Origin: SCGC-AG-212-J23 sp036406675
GTDB lineage: Bacteria > Pseudomonadota > Gammaproteobacteria > Burkholderiales > SG8-39
Length of the DNA stretch: 15,400 nt
Reading direction: 5' to 3'
Assembly (NCBI GenBank): GCA_036406675.1
Contig: DASXAO010000135.1
Coordinates: forward strand, 1 to 15,400
Shown here piece by piece: positions 7,094 through 14,882 of the stretch. The position numbers and the translations under genes were made by a program. The stretch's first letter is position 1, and every line of letters begins with the position of its first letter. The notes below the pieces were generated by a model. The model made no database searches. It was not told where the DNA came from and saw nothing but the letters and a program-made list of their open reading frames with translations.

Positions 7094-7994
7094 GGGCCAT
7101 CTCCAGGATGCGCACGCAGAGGTCCTCGTACGGGATGCCGATGGCCTTCGCCGCCATAGGCACCAGGCTGTGGCCGGTCATGCCGGGCGAGGTGTTCACC
7201 TCGAGGAGCCAGGGCCTGCTTCGCTTGTCCAGCATGATGTCGACACGGCCCCAGCCGCGGCATCCGACCGAGCTGAACGCGCGCATGGTCAGCGCCTGCA
7301 GCTCCTTTTCCTTCTTCGCCGGCAGCCCGCTCGGGCAGTGGTACTTGGTGTCGTCGGTGAAGTACTTGTTCTGGTAGTCGTAGTTGCCCTTCGGGGCCTC
7401 GATGCGGATCAGCGGTAGCGCCTCCTCGCCCAACACGCTCGCGGTGTACTCGGGACCATCGATGTACTGCTCGGCGAGCGCGATATCGCGATACTTCTTC
7501 GCCGCCACCTCGTAGGCCTCGGGGAGCTGCTTCACCGACGTGACCTTGGTCAGACCGAGCGTCGAGCCCTCGTTCGCCGGCTTGACGATGAGCGGCAGCT
7601 TGAGCTCGCGCGCGACCGCCTTCCAATCCTCCTTGCCGGTCAGAATCCGGTAGCGCGGCGTCGGCAGCTGGTTCGCAATCCAGACCATTTTGGTGCGCCA
7701 CTTGTCCATTCCGATCGCCGAGCCCATGACGCCGCTTCCCGTGTACGGAATGCCGAGCATCTCGAGCGCGCCCTGGATGGTCCCGTCCTCGCCGCCGCGG
7801 CCGTGCAGTGCGATGAAGCAGCGCGCGAAGCCTTCCCTTTTCAGGTCGAAGAGGTCGCGCTCCTTCGGGTCGAACGGGTGTGCGTCGACGCCCTTCGAGC
7901 GCAGCGCCTTGAGCACGCCATTCCCGCTCATCAGCGAGATCTCGCGCTCCGCGGAGGAGCCGCCCATCAGCACGGCAACCTTGCCGAAGTTCAT
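7083..7994 (-). CDS. ddl: D-alanine--D-alanine ligase
   Basis: This cytoplasmic ATP-grasp enzyme joins two D-alanines to make the dipeptide used by MurF. It has 303 residues (E. coli DdlB 306), collinear with an offset of about -5 at the C-terminal metal ligands. Visible are GGSSAEREIS (11-20, with the substrate-binding E16), signature HGRGGEDGTIQG (64-75), the ATP-binding K138 in IVKPANEGS, and metal ligands D252, E265 and N267. The second signature is LLEVNTSPGMTGHS (263-276). The start ATG (7994-7992) overlaps the murB stop as ATGA; longer in-frame extensions are murB shadow. The position between murB and ftsQ is that of DdlB in proteobacterial dcw clusters. The 3' end overlaps ftsQ by 11 bp. 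Confidence 0.98.
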   Translation of the reverse strand: MNFGKVAVLMGGSSAEREISLMSGNGVLKALRSKGVDAHPFDPKERDLFDLKREGFARCFIALHGRGGEDGTIQGALEMLGIPYTGSGVMGSAIGMDKWRTKMVWIANQLPTPRYRILTGKEDWKAVARELKLPLIVKPANEGSTLGLTKVTSVKQLPEAYEVAAKKYRDIALAEQYIDGPEYTASVLGEEALPLIRIEAPKGNYDYQNKYFTDDTKYHCPSGLPAKKEKELQALTMRAFSSVGCRGWGRVDIMLDKRSRPWLLEVNTSPGMTGHSLVPMAAKAIGIPYEDLCVRILEMARVG

Positions 7995-8875
7995 GCCGGC
8001 TCTCCGACGATTCGAACTTCCGGGACGAGCTCCACGCCAGTCCGCTCGAGGACGGTTTTCCTGACCTGCAGGATCAAGCCCTCGATGTCCGCCGCGCTCG
8101 CCGCGCCATCGGGGTTCACGATGAAGTTGGCGTGCTTCTCGGACACGCGCGCGCCGCCGCGCGCCAGGCCTTTGAGGCCGCAGGACTCGATCAGCCGCGC
8201 GGCGTGGTCGCCGGGCGGGTTGCGGAACACGCTGCCGGCGTTGGGAAGCTGCAGGGGCTGCGTCGCCATGCGCTTCGCGAGGAGCTCCTTGATGCGGGCG
8301 CGCGAGGCCTCGCCGTCGCCCTTCTTCAGCTCGAGCCACGCGGCCACGAACCACTCCTCCTCGCCCGAGCGCACCCGGCAATGGCGATAGCCGATCTCGC
8401 ATTCCGCCTTCCCCCGTTTCCTGAGCTCGCCATGCCTATCGATGGTCAAGACCTGCTTCACGACGTCCCAGGTTTCGGCGCCGTAACAGCCGGCGTTCAT
8501 CGCGAGCGCGCCGCCCACGGTGCCGGGGATGCCGGCGAGGAACTCGGCGCCGACGAAGTGATGCGTCGCCGCGAAGCGCGCCACTTTCGGGCTCGCCACG
8601 CCGGCCTCGGCGTAGATCCGTCCGTCCTCCATGCGCGCGCTCTTCTTGGCGGAATGCGTGAGGATCACCGTGCCGCGGAAGCCGCCGTCGCGCACCAGCA
8701 GGTTCGATCCGAGGCCGACGAACAGCAGCGGCTCTTCCCGCGGCAAGGTGCGCAGGAATCCGCTCAAGTCGTCGATATCCCTGGGCATGAAAAATCGATC
8801 GGCCAAGCCGCCGGCGCGCCAGCTGACGTGGCGTGCCATCGGCTCGCGGAAATGAAGGGGATCGGCCATGTTCAT
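7991..8875 (-). CDS. murB: UDP-N-acetylenolpyruvoylglucosamine reductase MurB (short, type II-like)
   Basis: MurB is the cytoplasmic FAD/NADPH enzyme that reduces UDP-GlcNAc-enolpyruvate to UDP-MurNAc. It has 294 residues, clearly shorter than the 342-residue E. coli type I enzyme and in the size range of type II MurB. FAD-binding stretches are GLGSNLLVRDGG (54-65) and GIPGTVGGALAMNAGCYGAE (115-134). GYRHCRVR (162-169) supplies the active-site arginine, S215 in AGSVFRNP is the expected proton donor, and E286 in VPEVRIVG is the conserved C-terminal glutamate. The start ATG (8875-8873) overlaps the murC stop as ATGA. A second ATG two codons later is possible. No Shine-Dalgarno is obvious, so coupling to murC is likely. 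Confidence 0.97.
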   Translation of the reverse strand: MNMADPLHFREPMARHVSWRAGGLADRFFMPRDIDDLSGFLRTLPREEPLLFVGLGSNLLVRDGGFRGTVILTHSAKKSARMEDGRIYAEAGVASPKVARFAATHHFVGAEFLAGIPGTVGGALAMNAGCYGAETWDVVKQVLTIDRHGELRKRGKAECEIGYRHCRVRSGEEEWFVAAWLELKKGDGEASRARIKELLAKRMATQPLQLPNAGSVFRNPPGDHAARLIESCGLKGLARGGARVSEKHANFIVNPDGAASAADIEGLILQVRKTVLERTGVELVPEVRIVGEPA

Positions 8876-10248
8876 GCGAGAGCCGCAGCCACGTTGCCGA
8901 TCGAGCCGGCGCCCATGGTGACCAGCACGTCGCCGTCCTGCGCGACCCGGCGGATCGCCTCGGGCATCTCGGCGATGTCCTCGACGAAGACCGGCTCGAT
9001 GCCGCCGGCGACCCGCAGCGCGCGGGCGAGCGAGCGGCCGTCGGCGGCGACGATCGGCGCCTCGCCCGCCGGGTACACCTCGGCGAGGAGCAGGGCGTCG
9101 GCGGTGGACAGCACTCTTACGAAGTCCTCGAAGAGATCTCGCGTGCGCGTATAGCGGTGCGGCTGGAAGGCCAGCACGATGCGGCGGCCGGGGAACGCGC
9201 CGCGCGCCGCGTCGAGCGTCGCCGCCATCTCGGCGGGATGGTGGCCGTAGTCGTCGATCAGCGTGAAGCTGCCGCCGGCGGCGAGCGGGACCTCGCCGTA
9301 GCGCTGGAACCGCCGCCCCACGCCGTGGAACTCGGCGAGCGCCTTGAGGATCGCCGGGTCCCGGATGCCGAGCTCGCCCGCCACGGCGATGGCGGCGAGC
9401 GCGTTCAGCACGTTGTGCCGCCCCGGCAGGTTGAGGGTCACGTCGAGCGCGTCGGCGCCTTCGCGCCGCGCGCGAAACCGCATGCGGCCGGCGTCGTGGC
9501 GGATCGCCTCGGCGCGCACGCTGGCGTCCTCGCCGGTGCCGTAGGTGATCACCGGCTTGGTCACCAGAGGCAGGATCGAGCGCACCTGCGGGTCGTCGGC
9601 GCACAGAATGGCGGCGCCATAGAAGGGCAGGTTGCGCAGGAACTGCACGAACGCGCCCTTCAGCTCCTCGAAGTCGTGCTCGTAGGTGTCCATGTGGTCG
9701 GCGTCGATGTTGGTGACCACGGCGATCATCGGCTGCAGGTGCAGGAACGAGGCGTCCGACTCGTCGGCCTCGACCACGATGAACTCGCCGGCGCCAAGGC
9801 GCGCGTTCGAGCCCGCCGCGATGAGACGGCCGCCGATGACGAAGGTCGGGTCGAGCCCGGCCTCCGCCAGCACGCTGGCGACGAGGCTCGTCGTGGTGGT
9901 CTTGCCGTGCGTGCCCGCGATGGCGACGCCCTGCTTGAGGCGCATCAGCTCGGCGAGCATCAGCGCGCGCGGCACGACCGGGATCCGATGCTCCCGCGCG
10001 GCGAGCACTTCGGGGTTGTCCGGCTGGACGGCGGTCGACACGACCACCACGTCGGCGCCCGCCACGTTGGCCGCCCGGTGCTCGAGCAGCACCTTCGCGC
10101 CCAGCTGCGCAAGACGCCGGGTGGCCGCGTTCGCCGCGAGATCCGAGCCGCTCACCTGGTAGCCCTGGTTCACCAGCACCTCGGCGATGCCGCTCATGCC
10201 CGAGCCGCCGATGCCGACGAAGTGGATGCGCCTGACCTTGTGCTTCAC
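8872..10248 (-). CDS. murC: UDP-N-acetylmuramate--L-alanine ligase MurC
   Basis: MurC adds L-alanine to UDP-MurNAc with ATP, the first step of stem peptide assembly, in the cytoplasm. It has 458 residues; E. coli MurC (491) has a longer N-terminus. The Rossmann motif HFVGIGGSGMSGIAEVL is at 9-25. The ATP loop GTHGKTTTT is at 112-120, followed by EADESD (160-165), NIDADHMDTY (180-189) and IDDYGHHPAE (331-340). The order N-terminal UDP-binding, central ATPase and C-terminal ligase domain is normal. The start is GTG (10248-10246), overlapping the murG stop as GTGA, with GGAG eight bases upstream inside murG. An in-frame extension upstream is murG read in another frame and does not resemble MurC. 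Confidence 0.98.
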   Translation of the reverse strand: MKHKVRRIHFVGIGGSGMSGIAEVLVNQGYQVSGSDLAANAATRRLAQLGAKVLLEHRAANVAGADVVVVSTAVQPDNPEVLAAREHRIPVVPRALMLAELMRLKQGVAIAGTHGKTTTTSLVASVLAEAGLDPTFVIGGRLIAAGSNARLGAGEFIVVEADESDASFLHLQPMIAVVTNIDADHMDTYEHDFEELKGAFVQFLRNLPFYGAAILCADDPQVRSILPLVTKPVITYGTGEDASVRAEAIRHDAGRMRFRARREGADALDVTLNLPGRHNVLNALAAIAVAGELGIRDPAILKALAEFHGVGRRFQRYGEVPLAAGGSFTLIDDYGHHPAEMAATLDAARGAFPGRRIVLAFQPHRYTRTRDLFEDFVRVLSTADALLLAEVYPAGEAPIVAADGRSLARALRVAGGIEPVFVEDIAEMPEAIRRVAQDGDVLVTMGAGSIGNVAAALA

Positions 10249-11297
10249 CTTGCAATCTCCATGCAGCGGCGCGCGACCCGGGCGGCGGCATCGGGTTTGC
10301 CCAGCGCGCGCGCTTTGCGCGCCATGTCGAGGAGCTTCGCGCGATCGAGCGATCCAATGAGCGCGGCGAGATTCTCGGCGGTCATCTCGCGCTGCGGCAC
10401 CAGGATCGCCGCGCCCTTTTCGGCGAGGAAGCGGGCGTTGGCGGTCTGGTGATCGTCGACCGCGTGTGGAAACGGCACCAGGATGCTCGCCATGCCGCCG
10501 GCCGAGAGCTCCGCGATGGTGACCGCCCCGGCGCGGCAGATCACGAGATCGGCCTCCGCATAGCGCCTCGCCATGTCGTCGATGAAGGCGACGAGCTCGC
10601 CCTCGACCCCAGCGCCGGCATAGTTCTTCCTGAGGGCCTCCAGGTGCTTTTCGCCGGACTGATGCACCACCGACACGGGCGTCGGCAGCAGGGCGAGCGC
10701 CTTCGGCACTGCCTCGTTCAGCGCCTGGGCGCCGAGGCTGCCGCCGACGACGAGGATCCTGATCGGCCCCATCCTGCCCTGGAAGCGGGCCTCCGGAGGG
10801 GCCATGGCGGCGATCTCGCCGCGCACCGGGTTGCCGGTCCATTCGGCCGAGCCGAGCGCCTGCGGAAAGGCCACCATGACCTTGTCGCTCACGGTCGACA
10901 GGACCCGGTTCGCGAGCCCCGGCACCGCGTTCTGCTCGTGCAGCGCGAGGGGGCGATCGAGAAGCGACGCCATCATGCCGCCCGGAAAAGCGACGTAGCC
11001 GCCGAGGCCCAGAACCACGTTGGGCTTGAGGCTGCGGATGAGGCGCGCGCTCTCCCAGAAGGAATAGAGCAGGTTCGCAGGCAGCAGCAGCTTTTGGACC
11101 AGTCCCTTGCCGCGCGCCGCCTTGGCTCGGATCCAGGCGGTGCGGTAGCCGCGCGGCGGAACGAGGCGCTCCTCCATCCCGCCGCGCGCCCCAAGCCAGA
11201 CCACTTCCCACCCGGCCGCGCGCATTTCATGCGCCACCGCCAACCCGGGGAAGATGTGCCCGCCGGTGCCGCCGGCCATGATGAGGATCGTCTTCAC
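10245..11297 (-). CDS. murG: Lipid II synthase MurG (GlcNAc transferase)
   Basis: MurG is a peripheral inner-membrane GT-B glycosyltransferase that moves GlcNAc from UDP-GlcNAc to lipid I, producing lipid II. It has 350 residues (E. coli 355). The three glycine-rich loops are present: GGTGGHIFPGLA (9-20), GGYVAFPGG (99-107) and GGSLGAQ (185-191). HEQNAVPGLANR (120-131), RAGAVTIAEL (255-264) and PFPHAVDDHQTANA (275-288) form the donor site. The start is GTG (11297-11295), overlapping the ftsW stop as GTGA, and yields MKTILIMAGGTGGH; no other start keeps the first loop near residue 9. No separate Shine-Dalgarno is evident, so coupling to ftsW is likely. Confidence 0.99.
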   Translation of the reverse strand: MKTILIMAGGTGGHIFPGLAVAHEMRAAGWEVVWLGARGGMEERLVPPRGYRTAWIRAKAARGKGLVQKLLLPANLLYSFWESARLIRSLKPNVVLGLGGYVAFPGGMMASLLDRPLALHEQNAVPGLANRVLSTVSDKVMVAFPQALGSAEWTGNPVRGEIAAMAPPEARFQGRMGPIRILVVGGSLGAQALNEAVPKALALLPTPVSVVHQSGEKHLEALRKNYAGAGVEGELVAFIDDMARRYAEADLVICRAGAVTIAELSAGGMASILVPFPHAVDDHQTANARFLAEKGAAILVPQREMTAENLAALIGSLDRAKLLDMARKARALGKPDAAARVARRCMEIAR

Positions 11298-12457
11298 GCG
11301 GGCAGGCCCCGGGCGAGCTGGCGGTTCTCCCAGTCGATGCGCAGGAGAACCGCGAGCGCCACGCAGTTCACGACCAGGCCCGAGCCGCCGTAGCTCATGA
11401 GCGGCAGCGTGAGCCCCTTGGTCGGAAGCAGGCCCACGTTCACCCCCATGTTGATAAGCGCCTGAAACCCGAGCCACACGCCGATGCCCTGCGCCGCGAG
11501 CGCGGCGAAATGGCGCTCGTGCAGCGTGGCCTGGCGGCCGATGACGAAAGCGCGCACCACGATGCAGAGAAACAGCACGATCACCAGCGCCACGCCGGCG
11601 AACCCGAGCTCTTCGGCGATGACTGCGAGCAGGAAATCCGTGTGCGCCTCGGGCAGGTAGTGGAGCTTCTCGACGCTCGCGCCCAGGCCCACGCCGAGCC
11701 ACTCGCCGCGGCCGAAGGCGATCAGCGAATGCGACAGCTGGTAGCCCTTGCCGAAGGCGTCCGACCACGGGTCCATGAAGCCGAAGATGCGCTGCATGCG
11801 GTAGGGCGAGGAAACGATCAGCACCACGAAGCCGGTGGCGAGCATCCCGAGGAGCGCCAGGAAATGGCGCCCATTCATGCCGCCGAGAAACAGAATCCCG
11901 AATGTGCTGACCGCGATCACGACGAGCGCGCCGAAGTCCGGCTCGCGCAGCAGGAGCCACGAGACGAGCAGCATGACCGCGAGCATCGGCAGCAGCCCCT
12001 TCCTGAAGCTCTTCATCACCGCGTGCTTGCGCGCCGTATAGTCGGCCGCGTAGAGCACCGCGCCGAGCTTGACGAGCTCCGAGGGCTGCACGCTCGCGAG
12101 CGGGATGTCGAGCCAGCGGCGCGCGCCGTTCACCTCGCGGCCGATTCCCGGCACGAGCACGAGCGCGAGCAGCGCGACGCCGGCGGCGAAGAGCCAGGGC
12201 GCGGCGTCCTGCCAGAGCTTCACCGGCACGAGGAACACCGTCAGCGCGGCCGCCAGCGCCGCGCCGAGGAACAGCCCGTGCCGGGCGAGATACCAGGCGG
12301 CGTTGTGGCCCGTGAAGCGGCTCGCCTCGGCGGTCGCGATGGAGGCCGAGTACACCATGACGAGGCCCAGGGCGGCGAGGAGCAGCGCCGCCCAGGCGAG
12401 CGAGCGGTCGTACTCCGCGCTCGGCGCGCTGCGCGCGAAAACGTATGTGCGGCTCAT
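11294..12457 (-). CDS. ftsW: Peptidoglycan glycosyltransferase FtsW (SEDS family)
   Basis: FtsW is the polytopic inner-membrane glycosyltransferase that, with FtsI, polymerises lipid II at the septum. It has 387 residues (E. coli 414), with about ten hydrophobic segments starting near 20-40. The catalytic aspartate is D274 in LPEAHTDFLLAVIAEELG (268-285). The SEDS signature is complete: INMGVNVGLLPTKG then LTLPLMSYGGSG (335-360). GIGREVNGARRWL (105-117) and QPSELVK (124-130) are further family marks. RodA is the alternative SEDS member, but the location between murD and murG and the signature favour FtsW. The start ATG (12457-12455) overlaps the murD stop as ATGA. Confidence 0.98.
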   Translation of the reverse strand: MSRTYVFARSAPSAEYDRSLAWAALLLAALGLVMVYSASIATAEASRFTGHNAAWYLARHGLFLGAALAAALTVFLVPVKLWQDAAPWLFAAGVALLALVLVPGIGREVNGARRWLDIPLASVQPSELVKLGAVLYAADYTARKHAVMKSFRKGLLPMLAVMLLVSWLLLREPDFGALVVIAVSTFGILFLGGMNGRHFLALLGMLATGFVVLIVSSPYRMQRIFGFMDPWSDAFGKGYQLSHSLIAFGRGEWLGVGLGASVEKLHYLPEAHTDFLLAVIAEELGFAGVALVIVLFLCIVVRAFVIGRQATLHERHFAALAAQGIGVWLGFQALINMGVNVGLLPTKGLTLPLMSYGGSGLVVNCVALAVLLRIDWENRQLARGLPA

Positions 12458-13794
12458 GCCGGCAGCTCCTTCACTGCCGCCGCGAAGACCTCGCCGCGAT
12501 GCTTGTAGTCGCGAAACATGTCGAAGCTCGCGCATGCGGGCGAAAGCAAGACCGCCTCTCCGGGGCGCGCCAACTCGGCGGCGCGAACCACCGCGGCTTC
12601 GAGCGAGGCACAGCGCTCTCCCGCAACCGCCTTTTCGATCATCGGGGCGTCGCGGCCGATGAGCAGCACCGCGCGCGCGAACTGCGCCGCGGGCGCCGCG
12701 AGCGGCGAAAAGTCCTGCCCCTTGCCCTCTCCGCCCAGGATGAGGACGGCGGGCTTCGCCAGGCCTTTGAGCGCGGCGATCGTGGCGCCGACGTTGGTGC
12801 CCTTGGAGTCGTCGTACCACTCGACTCCCCGCCGCGTGCGGACCAGCTCGAGCCGGTGCGGCAAGCCCTTGAACGTCCTCAGTCCAGGCGCCAAGGCATC
12901 GAGCGAAACGTCGAGCGTCGCCGCGAGCGCGCACGCGGCGAGGGCGTTGGCGTAGTTGTGCCGGCCGCGGATCGGCAGCGCGGCCGTTTCGATCAGCTTC
13001 TTGCCGTCGCCGATCAGGGCGTCGTCCCGGATGCAGAAGTCGGCGGAATCGGACAGGCCGAAAGTCACCTGCTTGCGCCCCGGCAGCGCCATGGCGAGCA
13101 CGCGCGGATCATCGCGGTTCAGGATCTGCGCGCCCTCGCCCTGGAAAACGCGCGCCTTTGCCGCGGCGTAGTCGTCGAGCCCCGCGTAGCGGTCGAGATG
13201 GTCCTCGGTGACGTTGAGCACCGTGGCCGCGTGCGGCTCGAGCGACCAGGTGGTCTCGAGCTGGTAGCTCGAGAGCTCCAGCACCCAGACGGCGGGAGGT
13301 GTCTTTCTCGACAACAAAGAGTCCAAGACCGGCGGCGAAATATTGCCCGCGACCTCGCAATCGACGCCGGCGCTGTTCAGGAGGTGTCCCGTCAGCGCGG
13401 TGACGGTGCTCTTTCCGTTCGTACCCGTGATCGCGAGCACCTTGGCGGCGTTCTGCCAGGCGAAGAGCTCGACGTCGCCGACGACCGGAATGCGCCTTCG
13501 CATCGCCTCCATGATCAGCGGAGCGTCGAGCGGCAACCCCGGGCTGATGCAGACGAGGTCCATGCCTTCCAGCAGGGCATTGCCGAACGGCCCGGTGCGA
13601 AGCTCGCCGCGGAAATCGCTTTTGCGCGGCGGCGACGGCCGCGTGTCGGCGACGCGCGCGACGCCGCCGCTGCGCTCGACCCAGCGCGCGGCCGAAAGGC
13701 CGGTGTCGCCGAGCCCGAGGACGAGGACGCGCCGGCCGCGAAGCGGAATCGGCGCGGGTTTCTCGAGAAGCGAGAAGGCAGGCTCGCGCATCAT
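12454..13794 (-). CDS. murD: UDP-N-acetylmuramoylalanine--D-glutamate ligase MurD
   Basis: MurD adds D-glutamate to UDP-MurNAc-L-Ala with ATP, in the cytoplasm. It has 446 residues (E. coli 438). It shows VLVLGLGDTGLSAARW (23-38), the ATP loop GTNGKST (124-130), LELSSYQLE (172-180), NVTEDHLDRY (194-203) and HRLELV (313-318). YDDSKGTN is at 327-334, and the C-terminal SPACASFDMFRDYKHRGEVF is at 418-437. K213 in AAKARVF is the likely counterpart of the carbamylated lysine of E. coli. The start is the first of two adjacent ATG codons (13794-13792), which overlaps the mraY stop as ATGA; the second ATG would shorten it by one residue. Confidence 0.98.
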   Translation of the reverse strand: MMREPAFSLLEKPAPIPLRGRRVLVLGLGDTGLSAARWVERSGGVARVADTRPSPPRKSDFRGELRTGPFGNALLEGMDLVCISPGLPLDAPLIMEAMRRRIPVVGDVELFAWQNAAKVLAITGTNGKSTVTALTGHLLNSAGVDCEVAGNISPPVLDSLLSRKTPPAVWVLELSSYQLETTWSLEPHAATVLNVTEDHLDRYAGLDDYAAAKARVFQGEGAQILNRDDPRVLAMALPGRKQVTFGLSDSADFCIRDDALIGDGKKLIETAALPIRGRHNYANALAACALAATLDVSLDALAPGLRTFKGLPHRLELVRTRRGVEWYDDSKGTNVGATIAALKGLAKPAVLILGGEGKGQDFSPLAAPAAQFARAVLLIGRDAPMIEKAVAGERCASLEAAVVRAAELARPGEAVLLSPACASFDMFRDYKHRGEVFAAAVKELPA

Positions 13795-14882
13795 CTGAGC
13801 TTGAGCGTCGAAAGCCCGAACAGCACGAGCATCATGGTGATGATCCAGAAGCGCACCACTACCTGGCTCTCTTTCCAGCCTTCCAGCTCGTAGTGATGGT
13901 GGAGCGGCGCCATGCGGAAAATGCGCTTGCCGCCGCTGTACTTGAAATACAGCACCTGGATCATCACCGAAAGCGTCTCGGCGACGAACACGCCGCCCAT
14001 GATGAACAGCACGATCTCCTGGCGCACGATCACCGCGATGGTGCCGAGCGCCCCGCCGAGCGCGAGCGCGCCCACGTCGCCCATGAAGACCTCGGCCGGA
14101 TAGGCGTTGAACCAGAGAAATCCCAGGCCCGCGCCGGCGAGTGCGCCGCAGATCACGGCGAGCTCGCCGGCGCCCGGGATGTAGGGCAGGCCGAGGTACT
14201 TGGAGAACAGGGCGTGGCCCGCCACGTAGGCGAAGATGCCGAGCGCGCTGCCGACCAGAACGGTCGGCATGATCGCGAGCCCGTCGAGGCCGTCGGTCAG
14301 GTTGACTGCGTTCGACGTGCCGACGATGACGAAGAAAGTGAGCGCGACGAAACCGATGGTGCCGAGCGGATAGGCGATGTGCTTGAAGAACGGCACGATG
14401 AACTGGTTCAGCGCCGGCGTGCTCTGCGACAGGAACCCGAGGTACACCGCGGCCGAGAGGCCGATCACCGATTGCCAGAAGAGCTTCGCCCTGGGCGAAA
14501 GCCCCTTCGGATTGCGGTGCACGACCTTGCGGTAGTCGTCGACCCAGCCGACCGCGCCGAAAGCGAGCGTCACGAGCAGCACCACCCAAAGCAGCCGGTT
14601 CGAGAGGTCGCCCCACAGCAGGGTCGTGATGCCGATCGAGACCAGGATCAGCGCTCCTCCCATGGTGGGCGTGCCGGCCTTGGTGAGGTGCGTGCGCGGG
14701 CCGTCGTCGCGCACCGCCTGCCCGATCTTGTACGCGGTCAGCTTGCGGATGAAATAGGGACCGAGGATGAGCGAGACGGCGAGCGCCGTGAGGCAGGCGA
14801 GCACCGCGCGCAGCGTGATATAGCTGAAGACGTTGAACAGGCGGACATCCTTGGCCAGCCACTGCGCGAACTCGAGCAGCAT
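13791..14882 (-). CDS. mraY: Phospho-MurNAc-pentapeptide transferase MraY
   Basis: MraY is the polytopic inner-membrane enzyme that transfers phospho-MurNAc-pentapeptide from UDP to undecaprenyl phosphate, forming lipid I. It has 363 residues (E. coli 360), with about ten membrane helices. The aspartate pair D115-D116 in VGWVDDYRK, NAVNLTDGLDGLA (191-203), D269 in MGDVGAL and PLHHHYELEGWKE (326-338) make up the Mg2+ and nucleotide site. The start is ATG (14882-14880), which shares its last-position A/TGA junction with murF (TGATG). AGGGAGG lies six bases upstream inside murF, so this gene has a strong ribosome binding site of its own besides coupling. Confidence 0.99.
   Translation of the reverse strand: MLLEFAQWLAKDVRLFNVFSYITLRAVLACLTALAVSLILGPYFIRKLTAYKIGQAVRDDGPRTHLTKAGTPTMGGALILVSIGITTLLWGDLSNRLLWVVLLVTLAFGAVGWVDDYRKVVHRNPKGLSPRAKLFWQSVIGLSAAVYLGFLSQSTPALNQFIVPFFKHIAYPLGTIGFVALTFFVIVGTSNAVNLTDGLDGLAIMPTVLVGSALGIFAYVAGHALFSKYLGLPYIPGAGELAVICGALAGAGLGFLWFNAYPAEVFMGDVGALALGGALGTIAVIVRQEIVLFIMGGVFVAETLSVMIQVLYFKYSGGKRIFRMAPLHHHYELEGWKESQVVVRFWIITMMLVLFGLSTLKLR

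Noticed and set aside
5342..7159. Long plus-strand open frame (605 codons) opposite ftsA and ftsQ
   Set aside because: It is antisense to two conserved genes, rich in Arg/Ser/Pro/Ala as expected from a G+C-rich shadow frame, and shows no domain.
8833..10452. Long plus-strand open frame opposite murC
   Set aside because: Its His/Arg/Val/Gly-rich composition is typical of the complementary frame of a high-G+C gene, while the minus strand encodes a complete MurC.
12445..13893. Plus-strand 482-codon frame opposite murD
   Set aside because: Shadow frame: the minus strand encodes an intact 446-residue MurD with all motifs.
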